A DNA stretch of 64,000 nucleotides. It comes from Pterois miles. Its lineage: Eukaryota; Chordata; Actinopteri; Perciformes; Scorpaenidae. Under the pieces are notes generated by a model. The model worked only from the letters and a program-made list of their open reading frames with translations. It searched no databases and had not been told where the DNA came from. Location of the stretch: positions 7,611,001-7,675,000 of the forward strand of contig CAMQGK010000144.1 of the NCBI GenBank assembly GCA_947000775.1, read 5' to 3'. The stretch's first letter is position 1. The number at the start of each line of letters is the position of its first letter. Positions 34,220 through 46,876 of this stretch are shown here, one piece after another. The translations under genes were made by a program, and so were the position numbers.

Positions 34220-37200
34220 CTATTGCGGCTGTAAATTAAACTGACTAAAAACATTGTTTCTCCCTTGATGGCCTTAACACTAGGACCACCGCAGCCCATA
34301 TTTCTTCATTGTATGTGATAGTTTTACCTCCTTCCCTGACTTTTCCTGAATACCTATTCTGCACATGCCTGTATTTTCCTAATGATGGTATGAAACAAAA
34401 TTAAATACATGTGTTTTTGTTTTTTATGACAAAAGCCCCCTTTAGTCGCCAGGAGTATCACCGATTAACTCTCCTCTGGCAGCTGAATTGAGGCCAGTGC
34501 ATAATGGCTGTTTGAGCACATTGAGACAACGAATGGGAGATAAAAACTAATTTGCATGCCAATATTCACTCACATGCACTTGTAATCACACTATAGTATG
34601 AAAGTCCACAGTGTCCCTTGTGTGCATATACTATATAATTAAGCCTGTACCAAATAGTTTGAAGCTTCATTCATAATGTTGACATTTGAATTATTATTTT
34701 TAAGAACTAACAAACATTGCATGCATGAGTAATGAGGATCAAATTAAAGAAGGCTTCTCATGTTACTTGCTGTGCACTGTGGCAATAAAATAGTAAATAG
34801 TTCAATGAACATTGGTCTGTATGTTACAAGAGCGTGATGTAATGTTAATGAACATGCTAAAATTGATGCAAACTGCTCCTATTCAGAACTCAGACACCAT
34901 CAATTTCAGCTGAAAGTAACATCAAGAGAACAGATGCATCAGTCTCAGTGATTAGTGAGAGAAAAATACCAAACAGAAAATGACAAGAAACAAGAAGCGA
35001 CTGTATGAATAATGCAGTGTTAAGAAAATGGCAGTTTAGTCATCAGGCCATGTTGGTTTTGTGTAGTTCTTGCACCTCAGGATGGAAAACAAACTGACCT
35101 CAAAGTCTAGTTAGCGTAAATAGCACTGGGCATTATTGGAGGGGTAATTTTAGAAGGTAATCAATACAAATGTTTTTTTCAATAGCACTGATGAAGTTTG
35201 GAGTAATACCTGACATTTGAGCAGACGCCTAAATAATTTATTCAGGAGTGGAACATAGCTCGTAGTATCGTCGTTATATTGGTAACAGGAATACATTTGT
35301 ATATTGATACCGCTCCTTTGAAATTTGCCTTCTAAAAGTTGGACTCATATGTTTGTTAAATGTGTCCTATGGTTGATGTTTCATCTCATGGGTCATTTTC
35401 CCTCCCCTGTTGGCTAATCTGTTGCTGGCTGTCATCCCATCTCCACTCTCAATCACAGACATGCCCTCGAGGTACTGTGGCATCCACACTGCCTGTTTAC
35501 AGCAGGGTCATAAAGAACCTCGCCTGCATCAATATTCCCATATCAGCCCTCTCTGTTGTGCTGCAAACCACGCACGCACGCACGCATGCACGCACGCATG
35601 CACGCACGCACGCACATACACAGGTCTGGTCTGGCAGCCGGAGGAGCATCTGATCAAGGTTGTGTAATCGCTCTGCTAGCCAACAGCTCTGTGCTCTCAG
35701 GATCTAAAGGGCTCTTCAATTTTCTACTGTACCTGAGACAGCAAAGGCGTAATAAGCTCATTACTGAGAGATACTGTGGAGTACAGTGTGCATCTGCAAT
35801 TGTGTGCCTTTATACATGCACGTGAATGCACCGCACAGTACATATCCTCATTTTAAAACGTAATCCCTGACCCAGGGATTGTAATGAAGTGAGCCAGGCT
35901 AGCTGAGCACGGCTTTATATGCTAATGCTTATTGTAACTCTGCATCTAGATTCAGCATTAGTGCGCACACTGAATATAATAAGCTGTTTTTTTTTTTCTC
36001 ATATATTACAACTGAAATTCTTCTGTAGCCGCATGAATAAATTATTCCTACTTATTTAGGGCAAACTTTGTTCATAGATGAGTCAAGCCAAAAAAAATAC
36101 AAGGCTGGCTGAATTATAATCTAGCAGCAGCAACCACCTGGGAAATACAATTCAACAGCTTTATTCCTTGATAAACAATGGAGGACATGCGCTATTGGTA
36201 GAAAATACACAGGCAGGGAAGAAGAACTTCATTATCTGTTATTGTGGATTGTAAGCAGAATCTTTTATTAGGCTTTAAGTTTTTTGCAGTAGTTCTTTAT
36301 TGCAGTTATGGATTTGATTATTTGGAGAGCATTGTTGTTTCGGCTAGGGTTATTAAAAACAGACAATTTGATAATACAACCATTTTCAACATTTTCCTTT
36401 TAGTTTGATTAAATAATTTATTTATGAAAACATAACATCTGAGGGTTCACTTTGAGAATTAAAGCAATATTTGTGTTCCATTGTGTTCAATACGTGCTCT
36501 CCCTGTCACAGTCCCTGTCCCACGTAAAGTCATGCTCAATTCATCAAACCAGAATAAGGCAACTGTAGATTTTCCATTTGGCTCAAAGACGCGACTGTTA
36601 AAGTGAAACAGACGAGGCTTTGATTACATCTGGTTGATGTCAAACGAGCTGATGAGAGCCATGGTCTTCTGTTGTGTCTGAGGAATGCAAGTGTTCTTCT
36701 TTAACTCTAAAAGCAGTGATTGTGAACAGTAACCCCATAGCTTTTCAGCTATAGCAACATAACATGCACTACTTTTGCTACTTCCTTTCCATTCCCGTCT
36801 CTCTGTGTTTGACCAGCCTGCTGCTTTCCCTCAGACGGCTCACTGGCAATAAGGTCAGTGGTCACGGGGGGATTGCAGGTCTGGTGTCGGAGCAAGTGGC
36901 ACGGTGATGAATGGGAGTAATCTCACAGTTGTTACAGAATCACAAACACTTTACTTGGGAGGGGAGGGGAGAATAGGAAGCCTTGTTGCTGCGTTAGGTG
37001 AGTGAACACGAAATTTATTATAAATAGACATATACATAATATTTCCTACGTCTCTGTCTCTCTATTTATATACCTTGTTTACCCTATGCTGTACATGTAT
37101 TATGTATGTACACTGTATGTTGTTACCGTTACAAAAAGCCATGCAATATCTACAGTACAGTATATGGTGTATCTATGAAACCTACATTTGTTCTCAATAA

Positions 37201-37317
37201 ATAGTAATAAATTATCCACCTTTAGGTTTTGTACATTCTATTGCACATATTTACATTACTGCTTTGGATTAACATTTTCCCTTTTTCATCATGACCTGAT
37301 GTCAGGTTTAGCTGCTT
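34220..37317. other. Intergenic region downstream of gpr22
   Basis: No gene or bounded transposon recognised. It contains the ACGC/ATGC microsatellite at 35570-35615 and a moderately GC-rich patch at 36780-36920 of unknown meaning. Confidence 0.5.
35570..35615. repeat. (CACG)n/(CATG)n microsatellite
   Basis: Tandem CACG units with occasional CATG variants. Confidence 0.9.
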
Positions 37318-37323
37318 TTTATT
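37318..37323 (-). other. Polyadenylation hexamer just after gpr22
   Basis: AATAAA on the minus strand begins 24 nt after the gpr22 stop codon. This would give a very short 3' untranslated region; a longer one is equally possible. Confidence 0.3.
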
Positions 37324-37346
37324 GACCCTATAGATGAAGCGTTCCT

Positions 37347-38663
37347 TCACTCCACGTCCTCAGAAGACAGACATTTCTGTTGGGCGTCTTTGTCCTCAAA
37401 TGTCACTTTTTTGTTCCTCTTTGGGTCGATCCAGGAGTTGTGGATAATGGCATTATTAGGGGTAGGGTCTGCCTCGATGATCGACACCACTCGCTTCTTC
37501 ATCTTGCTTTTCAAGACTTTCTGGAACTTCTGCCTGGTGAAGGCATAGAGTAGCGGGTGAAAGATAGTGGTCCCGTAAGCCATGACCAGGAAGCCCAGTC
37601 TCAACTTGACCATTAGGTCACTTGGGCCCATGCTCAGGATGACCGTGTTGAGCACCGTGATGGGCGTCCAGCACAGCAGGAAGGTGGACACAATCAGGAG
37701 GGACATCCTGAAAACCCTCTTTTGGCGCTCTCGTCTCTCTCTGTGGCGCTTCACAGCCCTGCGCAAGGCGATGATGACAGAGACGGAGGTGCGCATACCC
37801 AGTGTGGGGTTGCGGCTGCCGCTGCTCTGGGACGCATCCGTGGCCTCTTGCTGCGTCGTCATGGCTGTCATGGATGGGCGCTTTTTCCTGCGAGCCTTCT
37901 TCTTCTGTGACGCGTGGAAACGAGTTCCGATACGAATATTGAGTGCCTGCAGGATCTTTGAGTAGGTGATGAGCATGACAACAGCAGTAAAGAAGAAAAT
38001 AGGAATCTGAGCAAGCAGGTGGTAATAGAGGCCAAGTTCTGTGTAGTACTGGTTAGTGTGGACCACGTTCTCCACCGCCGTCTGGTTCAGATCAGCGTGG
38101 CCCTGGGCGAAGAAGCCCACCTCAATAAAGGGTACGAGGAAACTAACAAAGGATAGCACCCAAATGGCAGCCAGCAGGGTCAGGGCGCGGCCCATGGTCA
38201 GAACCCGGTTGGCCGGTTTGACCGAGATGTCGTAGCGATCGAGGGTGATGGCAAGCACGTTAGCAGCAGTGGCGACGCTGGCGAAGGAGACGCAGGCTTC
38301 ATGGAAGCAGCAGACGAGCGCGGTGTCGCCCTCCAGGGAGAGCAGCACCACCACGATGGTGAGAGGGATGCAGCACACACAAATTAGCACATCCAACACA
38401 TGGAGGTTCATAGTGACAATGTTACTGACGGAGCTAATGAGGTTCGACTTCATACAGTAGAGGGCGAGCACAGTGAGGTTGGAGCTCATGCCAAGGAGGA
38501 TCTCCAGCATGAGGAAGCCAGTCAGGGAGACCTGGAAACTAACAGGATAGGGGTACGGGCTGGGGGTTGCCGGACTCATGGTGCGGCTGATGGGCTCAGT
38601 GTTGTCGGTGACCGTGACGTTGCTCATGGTGGCTTCTTGTTCCGGGCAGGGAAGGATATGCAT
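37347..38663 (-). CDS. gpr22: Probable G-protein-coupled receptor 22 (orphan class A GPCR)
   Basis: Single-exon coding region of 438 residues, near the usual GPR22 length (human 433). Seven membrane segments are visible: TM1 with SSNLTVLALY, TM2 with NLHVLD, a DRY motif in LDRYDISVKP after TM3, TM5 with IPIFFF, a long basic intracellular loop 3 rich in KKKARRKK, TM6 with CWTP, and TM7 where NPxxY is replaced by HPLLY, as in mammalian GPR22. N-glycosylation sequons occur at the N-terminus (NVT) and in extracellular loop 2 (NQT). The 3' splice site lies at 38668 (pyrimidine tract then CGCAG), so upstream exons must be untranslated. The first ATG (38663) is only 4 nt into the exon; the ATG at 38627 has a strong GCCACC context and would give 426 residues. 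The ligand is unknown; the family is expressed mainly in heart and brain. It may be the a or b teleost copy; I cannot tell which. Confidence 0.95.
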   Translation of the reverse strand: MHILPCPEQEATMSNVTVTDNTEPISRTMSPATPSPYPYPVSFQVSLTGFLMLEILLGMSSNLTVLALYCMKSNLISSVSNIVTMNLHVLDVLICVCCIPLTIVVVLLSLEGDTALVCCFHEACVSFASVATAANVLAITLDRYDISVKPANRVLTMGRALTLLAAIWVLSFVSFLVPFIEVGFFAQGHADLNQTAVENVVHTNQYYTELGLYYHLLAQIPIFFFTAVVMLITYSKILQALNIRIGTRFHASQKKKARRKKRPSMTAMTTQQEATDASQSSGSRNPTLGMRTSVSVIIALRRAVKRHRERRERQKRVFRMSLLIVSTFLLCWTPITVLNTVILSMGPSDLMVKLRLGFLVMAYGTTIFHPLLYAFTRQKFQKVLKSKMKKRVVSIIEADPTPNNAIIHNSWIDPKRNKKVTFEDKDAQQKCLSSEDVE

Positions 38664-38729
38664 TATCCTGCGTTTAGGGAGAAGAGAAGAAGAGAATTCA
38701 TTAAGAAGTCAGTGTTTGTGCATCTCTAG

Positions 38730-41700
38730 AAAGTTGTATACGCATCTGAGAAATCTTGTCAGATGTAATGCTGCCAGTTATCAAAGGATAAAGGAAGCCA
38801 TTTGAGTCATAAATGAGAAACGCTGAGAGCAGACACTTTAATGGCACTGTTACTTCTTTCCTGCCATGCCCTGCAGATTAGATTGTCTCACTACGCGCAT
38901 AGCATGACTAACTAGTAACTATCTTGCTTCAATCAGCTTCTACTCCTGTTATCACCGTCCTCCATCAGACAGTTGCATCCACAGTGGAGGCACATAACAG
39001 AAACACTTTGGAACAAATTAAATTCTAATAACCTCATAGCCTTAATGGCTTAGTATGTTGAGGCTTTGTAGTGGCTTAGTTGTGGCTTAGTCGTGGCTTA
39101 GTGTTCTTTTGAGCCTCTGCTGAACAGCACATTTCAACCTGACACTTTTAATGTATTAGCATTTACCATATACCAGTGATTCTCAAGGTGGGTCTGGGGA
39201 CCTCTAGGGGACTTCACTGTTCACGGTGTGGAAGTGACTGGGATCATTCTGTTATGTGTAAGGCAACATCAGGCTTGACTTAAACATTGTAATACACATA
39301 TGACAATATAAATAAATGTAATTTAAATAATCCAGAGGCTCTTAAATCACGTTTTTTAACAGTTATGGTTACAGAGTCTCTCTCAAACTTCCTGCACTCA
39401 TAATTAATGTGGCAAAAAGAGACAAAACACACAATAAACAAAGTAAAAGATGAATTTGACTGACTGCATTATCACATTCTTATTGTTTTCAAATGGATGA
39501 ATGAATTTAAAAAAAATCAGAAACACATCATGAAACGTACAGATATTCGTTGTTGTTATTGTGAATTCTTTTGTTTAAGATAATTGTGTAGTGAAAGTGA
39601 TATTGTGATGGCCTCAATGTCTAATATCTTTCTGGCACATATCTCTTGTTTTGTTCTTTCACATAACAAAGACTACAGAAGTGTATGAGAAATGAGGGGG
39701 TCCCTGGTATATTCCCTGCCATATACGTCACGAATATAGACCAGAGGTCATGAACGAAGGGGTGAAGAATACAAATTTTAGCCCCAGTTGGACAATCATA
39801 CTTGCAATGGTCCTTGGTAACTTAACTTGTCATTTCTGGCAGCATTTTAATCATTGCAAAATTACAGGAGTTCATAACTGATAAGAATATTCTGCCAAAG
39901 GATTATGTTTACTTCATCACTTGCAGCCTGCCAACTCTCAGAGATGCACTTTAGAATACAAGATGTTTGTTCAGACAGGACTTCAATAATTGAACGACTA
40001 GCGGGTATTTGAAACTGTAAACTGGGTTAGGGGAGAAAAATCTACTCCAGAAGAAACTGAAATAACTGATTAGCACATACAGTATTAAAATTGTCCAACC
40101 TCCCTTAAAGAAATAAATCTGAACGGGGCTCTAGATGACGTGGAAGAAACCAAATTATGTTTTTGTGATATTTACCCTTCCCTCCAGCACTATCTGAATA
40201 CCAGGGCTGTGTAATCAGGCCATAGAGTCCATGTTGCATCCACAGAGACGAGCATCACATCCAAACATAGTCTGTGGAAAAGTGTTTCCGCTCCAGCAGA
40301 GCCCCCCAGCGAGGCTTTTCCTTTTCACTGCTCGTCCCTCCCAGAGAGGTTGACAGCCAGAAAAACACCTGTCCGTCTCGCCAGAGACCGTCTATGGGCT
40401 GCCAGCTTCTTCCTCCTGACCTCAGTGGTAATGTAAGAAAGCTAAGGAATCAGCCACCTGCACCCAGTGGATTTCAGATAATATAGGCTAATGTCCTCTA
40501 CAGACGTTTTCTCAGATCTCTGGGCCGTTTGCTTTGGTGATGGTGGGAGCTCTGATGGATGAGTGGAACCAGGATAAGATGTCGGAGCCACCTCCTGTTT
40601 ATAATCTCATGGTATTCCCAGACAGGAGAGACACAGCCAACCAAGAAAACAAAGAAACAGATTCTTTCCCCTGTGCAGGGCTGGAATGTGCTGCTCATAG
40701 TACAATGATCCAGATCCTTGCTTTTTTTGTCCTCAGTGAAAAGATAGAAGTCAAATCTGTAAATACAAAAAAACAGTTACATCCATTAGCTTGTACTCCA
40801 AGAGGCAGTCAGCTGGCCATATAGATTCCCTAGTGTACACCATAGTAATGTCCAGAATGTGTCCAGGAGAGGTCGGCGCGTCCCGGCAGCATCCAGGCCC
40901 ACGTCCTCCCTGTGGGAGCACTAATGGAACAGGTCTTCACTCTCCACCTTTCTCATCGGACTCTGTACGCCTGGCTCCAGCCGCCATTGACATGTAAATC
41001 GAGCGCAGGTCTCCAGTTTGCCCCTCGACATGCTTGAACCCTCAATCAGTGGAGATGGCGTGTCAAGAGCAGATTATTAGAGCGCATGTGTGTCCAATCA
41101 CCGTGACATGTGTGATCACTGAGACATCACCAGTATTTATATGTGCACGGGAGGGGGGTTGATTCAGCAATTCAGGAGAAGGTCATCCTCACGAGGTAGT
41201 GTGAGTGAGTTCATCTGACTGAGCCATGCAGATCTGCAAAAAGATCCCGGACAAGAATTAGACTTCAAGTAGCAGGAGCTGCATACATCATCTGTCTGTC
41301 CTTCAATGCCACATCTTTCGTTCTGTGACCTGAAGAGAGAGAGAAAGGATAGGGTAATGGATGATGGAGAAAGATAGAGATGGGGAGAGAGAGAGTAGGA
41401 GGAGTAGGAGAGGGAAGTGTGGGGGATGCGTTAGTGAAAATAAACATATCCTCGGCAGAGAGGCAACCAGGAAACTCTCATTAGCATAGCAACAAGCCTC
41501 TGATGTCTTATCATGTTTCTGTGCATCGCCTGATTCACTTTACATCTTTGTTATTGCTTTAACATAACAGTAGCACTAATAAAGGGCTGCCACAAAAGCA
41601 ACTGGTATTTGACATCCCAACCTCCTGTCTTTGGATTAAACATTAACTGTAGTAATATTTCGCTGTTCTTGTGGACATTATTTCAGGAAACATGCTTAGC

Positions 41701-42740
41701 GTTAATTGCGTTTTTGCATGTCCCTTGTACAGCCTCAGCATTGCTGAAATGATCATACAATTTTCACGACAGGCCAGACTTGCAGAGAGCTTTTAGCGCA
41801 GTGTGAGTCCTCGGGGAACTTGTCATAAAGACATGGGTGTCTTGTCTCGTGTGTCACTATATGGGATCCATGTAATCTCCTCAGAGGAACACGTCGGTCA
41901 TTCTACAAGGTTGTTTCAGTGAGAGATGCTGTACTTTACTATTCCATGATTTAGGCAGAAATTATCAATGAGTAGCACGCTTCAGCACCAGCGAAGAGAG
42001 AGGAAAGATCATGCATGTTTTGAAGATGCACAGTTTTAAAGTATGCTTTTGCATGTCAAGTTTCTCCTATCATTCAACCTGACAGTTTGGAATATGATAT
42101 GTGACACAAACAGATGTGCTCCCAGTATGTGAGGCATCCTGATGCATAAACAAATGATCAAAAGCTGTTTACAGTGTGATGTTTACAGTATTACATAATT
42201 TAATGTTACTAATAGGCTACACCTTAACCATATGTTTCTAAATAAGTCAGCAATACATGATAACTGAAGTTAATCAGGAAATTATGTTGATGGTTTCTGA
42301 TCCTGTGCATTTGCTGTGGTGACAAAGATGTTTGGCACTGAGTTTTATTTGCTGTCATTCTACTCGACTTAGCGCTGTAAATCAAACCAATAAGTGGAGT
42401 GCCCCATCAAGACACAGCAGAGCTCACCATGCAGGGTAAACACAGATGCTTCGGAGCTGGTCCACACACCACCACGCTGTCCTCGCAGCTCTGCAACAAA
42501 TCTAGGTCGACCGATTGAAACTGATGCTTGATCTTCCAGCAGTAATCCAAGAATTGGGATTGAATATTGATGAACGTACACACAACTGACAGATGTTCTT
42601 TCCCTCCTGAGTCCCAGACAGATAAAAAAAAAAAAAAAAGTCCACAGAGATTAGTCCTGACAGGGATGTTGGCTCTTCTTCTCCCTTTATCCTCCTTAAA
42701 TTCTCATCCATGCATATGGGCAGGCTTGTGAAGACTCATC
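38730..42740. other. Probable gpr22 first intron / 5' region
   Basis: It lies between the gpr22 acceptor and the putative upstream exon. No coding exon is supported. A GC-richer patch at 40250-41000 could be regulatory. The segment 39229-39296 has an inverted partner at 61011-61075. Confidence 0.4.
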
Positions 42741-42744
42741 TCAC

Positions 42745-42990
42745 CAACTCTGTGTTGCGCTCCCTCCGTGGATAACTGTCTGGGTAGGAGTGCAAACCAT
42801 CACACTCCTGGTATCTCTCTATCTCCCGCTCTGCTCCCCTCTCCCTCGCTCCCTCGTTCCCTCTCTCTCTCTCTTACTGCGGAGGTTTGCAGTGCTCCCC
42901 CAGTCCTGATTGGTCTTCTGTAATAGGCTTAACCCCTTCCTCTCCAGCGAAGGGAGGTATTTCCTTTTGTTCTGACTCTATCCTCTCTTC
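42745..42990 (-). promoter_or_regulatory. Putative gpr22 promoter and 5' untranslated exon
   Basis: Read on the minus strand, this stretch has an inverted CCAAT motif (plus-strand ATTGG near 42909), a purine-rich tract with several CpGs, then an exon-like end with a GTGAGA donor after 42745. The next good minus-strand acceptor that leads into an ORF is the gpr22 one at 38668, implying a 4.1-kb intron. GPR22 in mammals also has untranslated upstream exons. Inference from sequence only. Confidence 0.4.
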
Positions 42991-43987
42991 CCTGACAGTG
43001 ACTGTGACATCCCGTGTGGGGCTGTAGTGATTTTGGGGGTAAAAAAAAGCTTCTACAGGACTATGCTTTTTTTATGCACAGGGACTTTAGGTGACACTGC
43101 GCTAAACACACAACCTGCCGCAGAGTCGGATAGGCAGACTGTTGAAGGAAAAAGACGGGAATGATGTATTAATTAGCTCTGTCACGATGTAATGAACAAG
43201 TAATGTGTTTGTGCACCGTAGGGTGGAATGATGTGGATGGAGAGCCAGCACAGAGAAGCAATATTTTTGGTATTGATTTTTGCGCACATACATGGGTGTT
43301 AAATATGCGTGTGCAAGTGAGCATGAGAGGCAGCGAGACTGACGGAGAGGAGATAAATTCGTGCAGCTGTGAGTGGGAGAAATGGATTATGCAGGAAAAG
43401 AATGAAAGTCAGAAAAGAAGAGATCGAGTATAGTGGCTCTCTGATTGAAATTTACAATTACGTCGTTCTGTCAGATCAGTACGAGGTTGACCATCCTCCA
43501 TTTCTTTGTCAAGGCTTATATGTCAGGTGCAGTTATTGCCAGAGGGCATCCTGGTATCTGACGGCCTCCAGTAAAGAAGAAGGGGCCATCTATCAGGCTG
43601 GCATTGGTAACTGATAGATAAATGATTGAAGCCCACAGAAAATAGATCAGGTGTTGTTATTCTGATGGTGACTCTGATAATTACACTTTGCTGGGCAGAT
43701 GTGTCAGTTTTGCTGTGCCGGATCAGCAATCAAAGGTCTCAAAGGGGTTGTGAGCTGTTATTTTGGGAGTGAAGAAACAATTTGCCAAAAGGTAGTTGAT
43801 CGGCTGAAAATGAATTGATGAGTTTGATAATCGATTTATCACTGACGTAATTTTTCAAGTGAAAATGTCAAACATTCAGTACTTCCTGCTTCTCAAGTGT
43901 GAGGATTTGTTGTCATTTTGGGCTCTGAGGAACTGTAATGATGTTTTTTTTTTTTTTAATTTTCCAACTTTAATTTTTTGTTAACTT

Positions 43988-44467
43988 TAAGGTCCAGTGT
44001 GTAGGATCTGGTGGTATGTAGCGATGAGGTGAGGAGATTGCTAACTAAGCTAACTAACTGAAATGCCTCTCATCCGGCAAGTGTGTAGGAGAGCTACTGT
44101 GGCTGATGTGAAAAACGCAAATGATCCTCTCTAGAGCCAGTTGTTGTAGGAGTAGCGTAGGTCATCTGGAGTAGAGCCAGTGTGTATAGTGTGTGTGTAT
44201 GTAGGAAGTGAGTGGTGAAGCGAGAGAGAGAGAGAGAGAGCAGCAGTGACTGGAGTAAGTCATGTTATCGACTTAGAGTTTGGTTTGTCCGTTCTGCTCT
44301 ACTAAGGCAACATGTCGGTGCAGTAGGGTGGACCCTATGGAGAGGCGATCCTCTTCCTATGTAGATATAAACAACTCATTCTAAGGTAACGAAAACACAC
44401 CAGTTCTTATTTTCAGGTGATTATACACTAAAGAAAGCAGACATCCGGTACACATTGGTCCTAGAGG
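43988..44467 (-). mobile_element. MITE with AAGGTCCAGTGTGTAGG end, copy 2 (inverted)
   Basis: It begins TAAGGTCCAGTGTGTAGGAT. Interior blocks (GTTTGGTTTGTCCGTTCTG, GTAGATATAAAC, TTCAGGTGATTATACACTA) are the reverse complement of copies at 3168 and 53756. The right end (ACACATTGGTCC) is degraded. Confidence 0.6.
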
Positions 44468-44469
44468 TG

Positions 44470-46870
44470 TAGAAACTTCTCATCGCTGTGTGGACATGAA
44501 TGATTCGACATGATGCAGTGCAGAACATAATCAGGAGTTTGGACGTATTTCAGCTCAGTTTGAGTTATGATGGCGTTTTGTTGTCATTTACTGTTGCAAA
44601 ACGCAGTGAAGACGGCACTCGGGAGTCCGCTAGCTTGTTGCTCTCGCTACCAAAATCAGCTGCTCTGTTTAAACAATGTTGGGCTGAAAAAACTTGCATG
44701 TAGGCTGAAATTGAACCGTGATGTTTTTCTGTCATGAGATGCAGTGACTTAACATTAGACCATGCAAGAGTAGAGGAGCTTCTGTATGACTAAGGAACAG
44801 TAACTAACTAAAAAGAGAGAGGCACCTTTTTCATTGTTTTGGGACTGTCCTCTTGTTCAACCCTTCTTCTTCTTTTTTTCAAGATATTACCTTATTTTTT
44901 TTTTTTTTTGAGGGATTATCACCTTTGTCATACAAACCCATTCAAAATCAATTGAAAATTGAATTAAAAAAAAAAAGAAATCGTAATTTTTGTAGATTAC
45001 AGCACACACTTGTAATGCACTGCAGAAGGACTTCTGTTTTGTTTTTGTTATGATTATGTAGCGGGGTCACATACTGATATTTAAAAGTTGCAGCTTTTTA
45101 TATCATACACTGTGGTAGTCTGATTTTTAAAAGCACCTTCTAAGTATAAAGCGAGTTCAGATTTACCTGACTGCTTGTATTACGTGATGAAAAAGTAGCT
45201 CTGTGCAGTAATAATTGAGGATGCGATACATGGAGACACATTGAGAATCATTGTGTTCAAATCACTGACAGGTGAATCTCTGTCAGGCCAGTGAAGATTC
45301 ACACCTCTAATGTAGATGATTGAATGTCTCCACAGTGTTGCCTTTGGATCATAGCTACATGTTGGAAGCGACATAAGCTCTGCAGCTTACGTCCCTGATA
45401 CCGTACCAATGTCGAACAAAATGGAGGTCAAGGGGAAAACCTCAATTATAATCTGGTATTATTAAGGACACTGGATGTCCCTGATCATACAGAGATGTTT
45501 TCCCTTCAATCTGACACACAAAGATCACCACTTAGTGGAGGATTAAGAGGAGCAGATACTTGTATGTTTTAAGCCTGCATATCATTAACACTAATTCTCA
45601 CTAGATCTTCACATGTTCGCATGACATGAAGCTTGGCATGTGTGTCAACAGGAATTGTATGTGTGGATGGGGGAAAGATGTGAAGTTTGACAGATGGGGT
45701 GGGGTGGGGGCTTAAACCCATGGTGGCTGGTGTGTGATGTGTGCAGGTCTTTTGTACATATATATTTGGATGCATGTGTGTCCTTGGGTGCATACATCGA
45801 TGTACACATGCAATCCTAACATCAAGTACCTGCTGCTTCCTACACAGGATCCATCTGTACGCCTCTGGCTGTCAGACTATAATTACACAGCACATCAGTG
45901 CAAAGCAGCTCCTCCGTCATTGCCTGCAACTCAAGGCTCTGAGTGTTTCATAAGAAGCGTCCTCCTGAAGAGATTCGAAAATGGACAGGTACTGTATATA
46001 AAGAGACAGGACTGCCCACTTGACAGCCTTATCACGGCTCTTCAGGAATCCTCCTAGTTTAAAGAGGGGTAAACATGCTGCAGAAACGCAGCATTCCCAA
46101 AACTTCACAGTTCAATAGATGAATGACGTAAATATTTCATTCCCATTAATATTTCATCCAGCTTTTTCTCTCTAAGTCCCCAGACTCCACTGTCTGATAT
46201 TCACTACAGTTTTTCTCCCCTTTCACTCTGAGTGCATGCACACGTCTGTGGATATGCTGCCTGCATGTGCCTGTCGATACTCAAGCGCGTGCATTTCTTT
46301 GCTTGTCCCTTGCTTATTGCATATGCACGCCTTCCTTGGCACTATGCGTGTGGTGTGTCTATCAGGAGGACCCTCTCTGGCCCCAGCTCATCAGATAAAG
46401 AAGATGCAGATGTGCCGTCAGTGGCCGTCTCATTTCAAGCCCACGCTTTGTGTGCCAAACATCAGCAGGCAATCGTGCAATAGTGGGATGGAAGCCGGCC
46501 GGCCCAGAGGACCCGGCACACAGACTTTTATCTCCTCCCTGCAGCAGGCATCCTGCACTTCCATTTGGTGCCACTGTGATTTGCTCCAGATTGCTCCAGA
46601 ACAGAGCCAGCCCAGCGCTAATGGAGTGGCTGGTTTCAAATGCTGTAGCGGTATGCTGTCATCTGATCTATTTAAATTGTCTTTTTCTCAAACCCTGAGG
46701 AGCTCCTGGTCCAAGCTCATGTGGATTTGGGCAGTTGTACAGATATGGAGAGAGACAAATAAGGTCTCGAGCTGTTTTTTTTTTTTTTTTTTTGTAGGAA
46801 ATACTTTTTTCTTCTTCCATAGCAATTTAATCTAAATATATACTATGTATATACGTATAGTACATATGTA
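44470..46870. other. Intergenic, no confident gene
   Basis: No recognised protein. A weak exon-like segment at 45848-45988 is discussed as a finding. The patch 46380-46640 is GC-richer and might be a conserved non-coding element; this is not testable from the sequence alone. Confidence 0.4.
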
Positions 46871-46876
46871 ATTCTA

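Noticed and set aside
35570..35615. CRISPR-like regular repeats
   Set aside because: A simple tetranucleotide microsatellite with no spacers, in a vertebrate genome.
35360..35825. Three overlapping ORFs of 85-97 codons
   Set aside because: They depend on the CACG microsatellite and show no domain.
37582..38805. Plus-strand ORFs across the gpr22 region
   Set aside because: Antisense or frame-shifted shadows of the gpr22 exon.
46236..46835. 199-codon plus-strand ORF
   Set aside because: Composition and the poly-F end (from a poly-T run) suggest a chance ORF; no recognisable domain or splice support.
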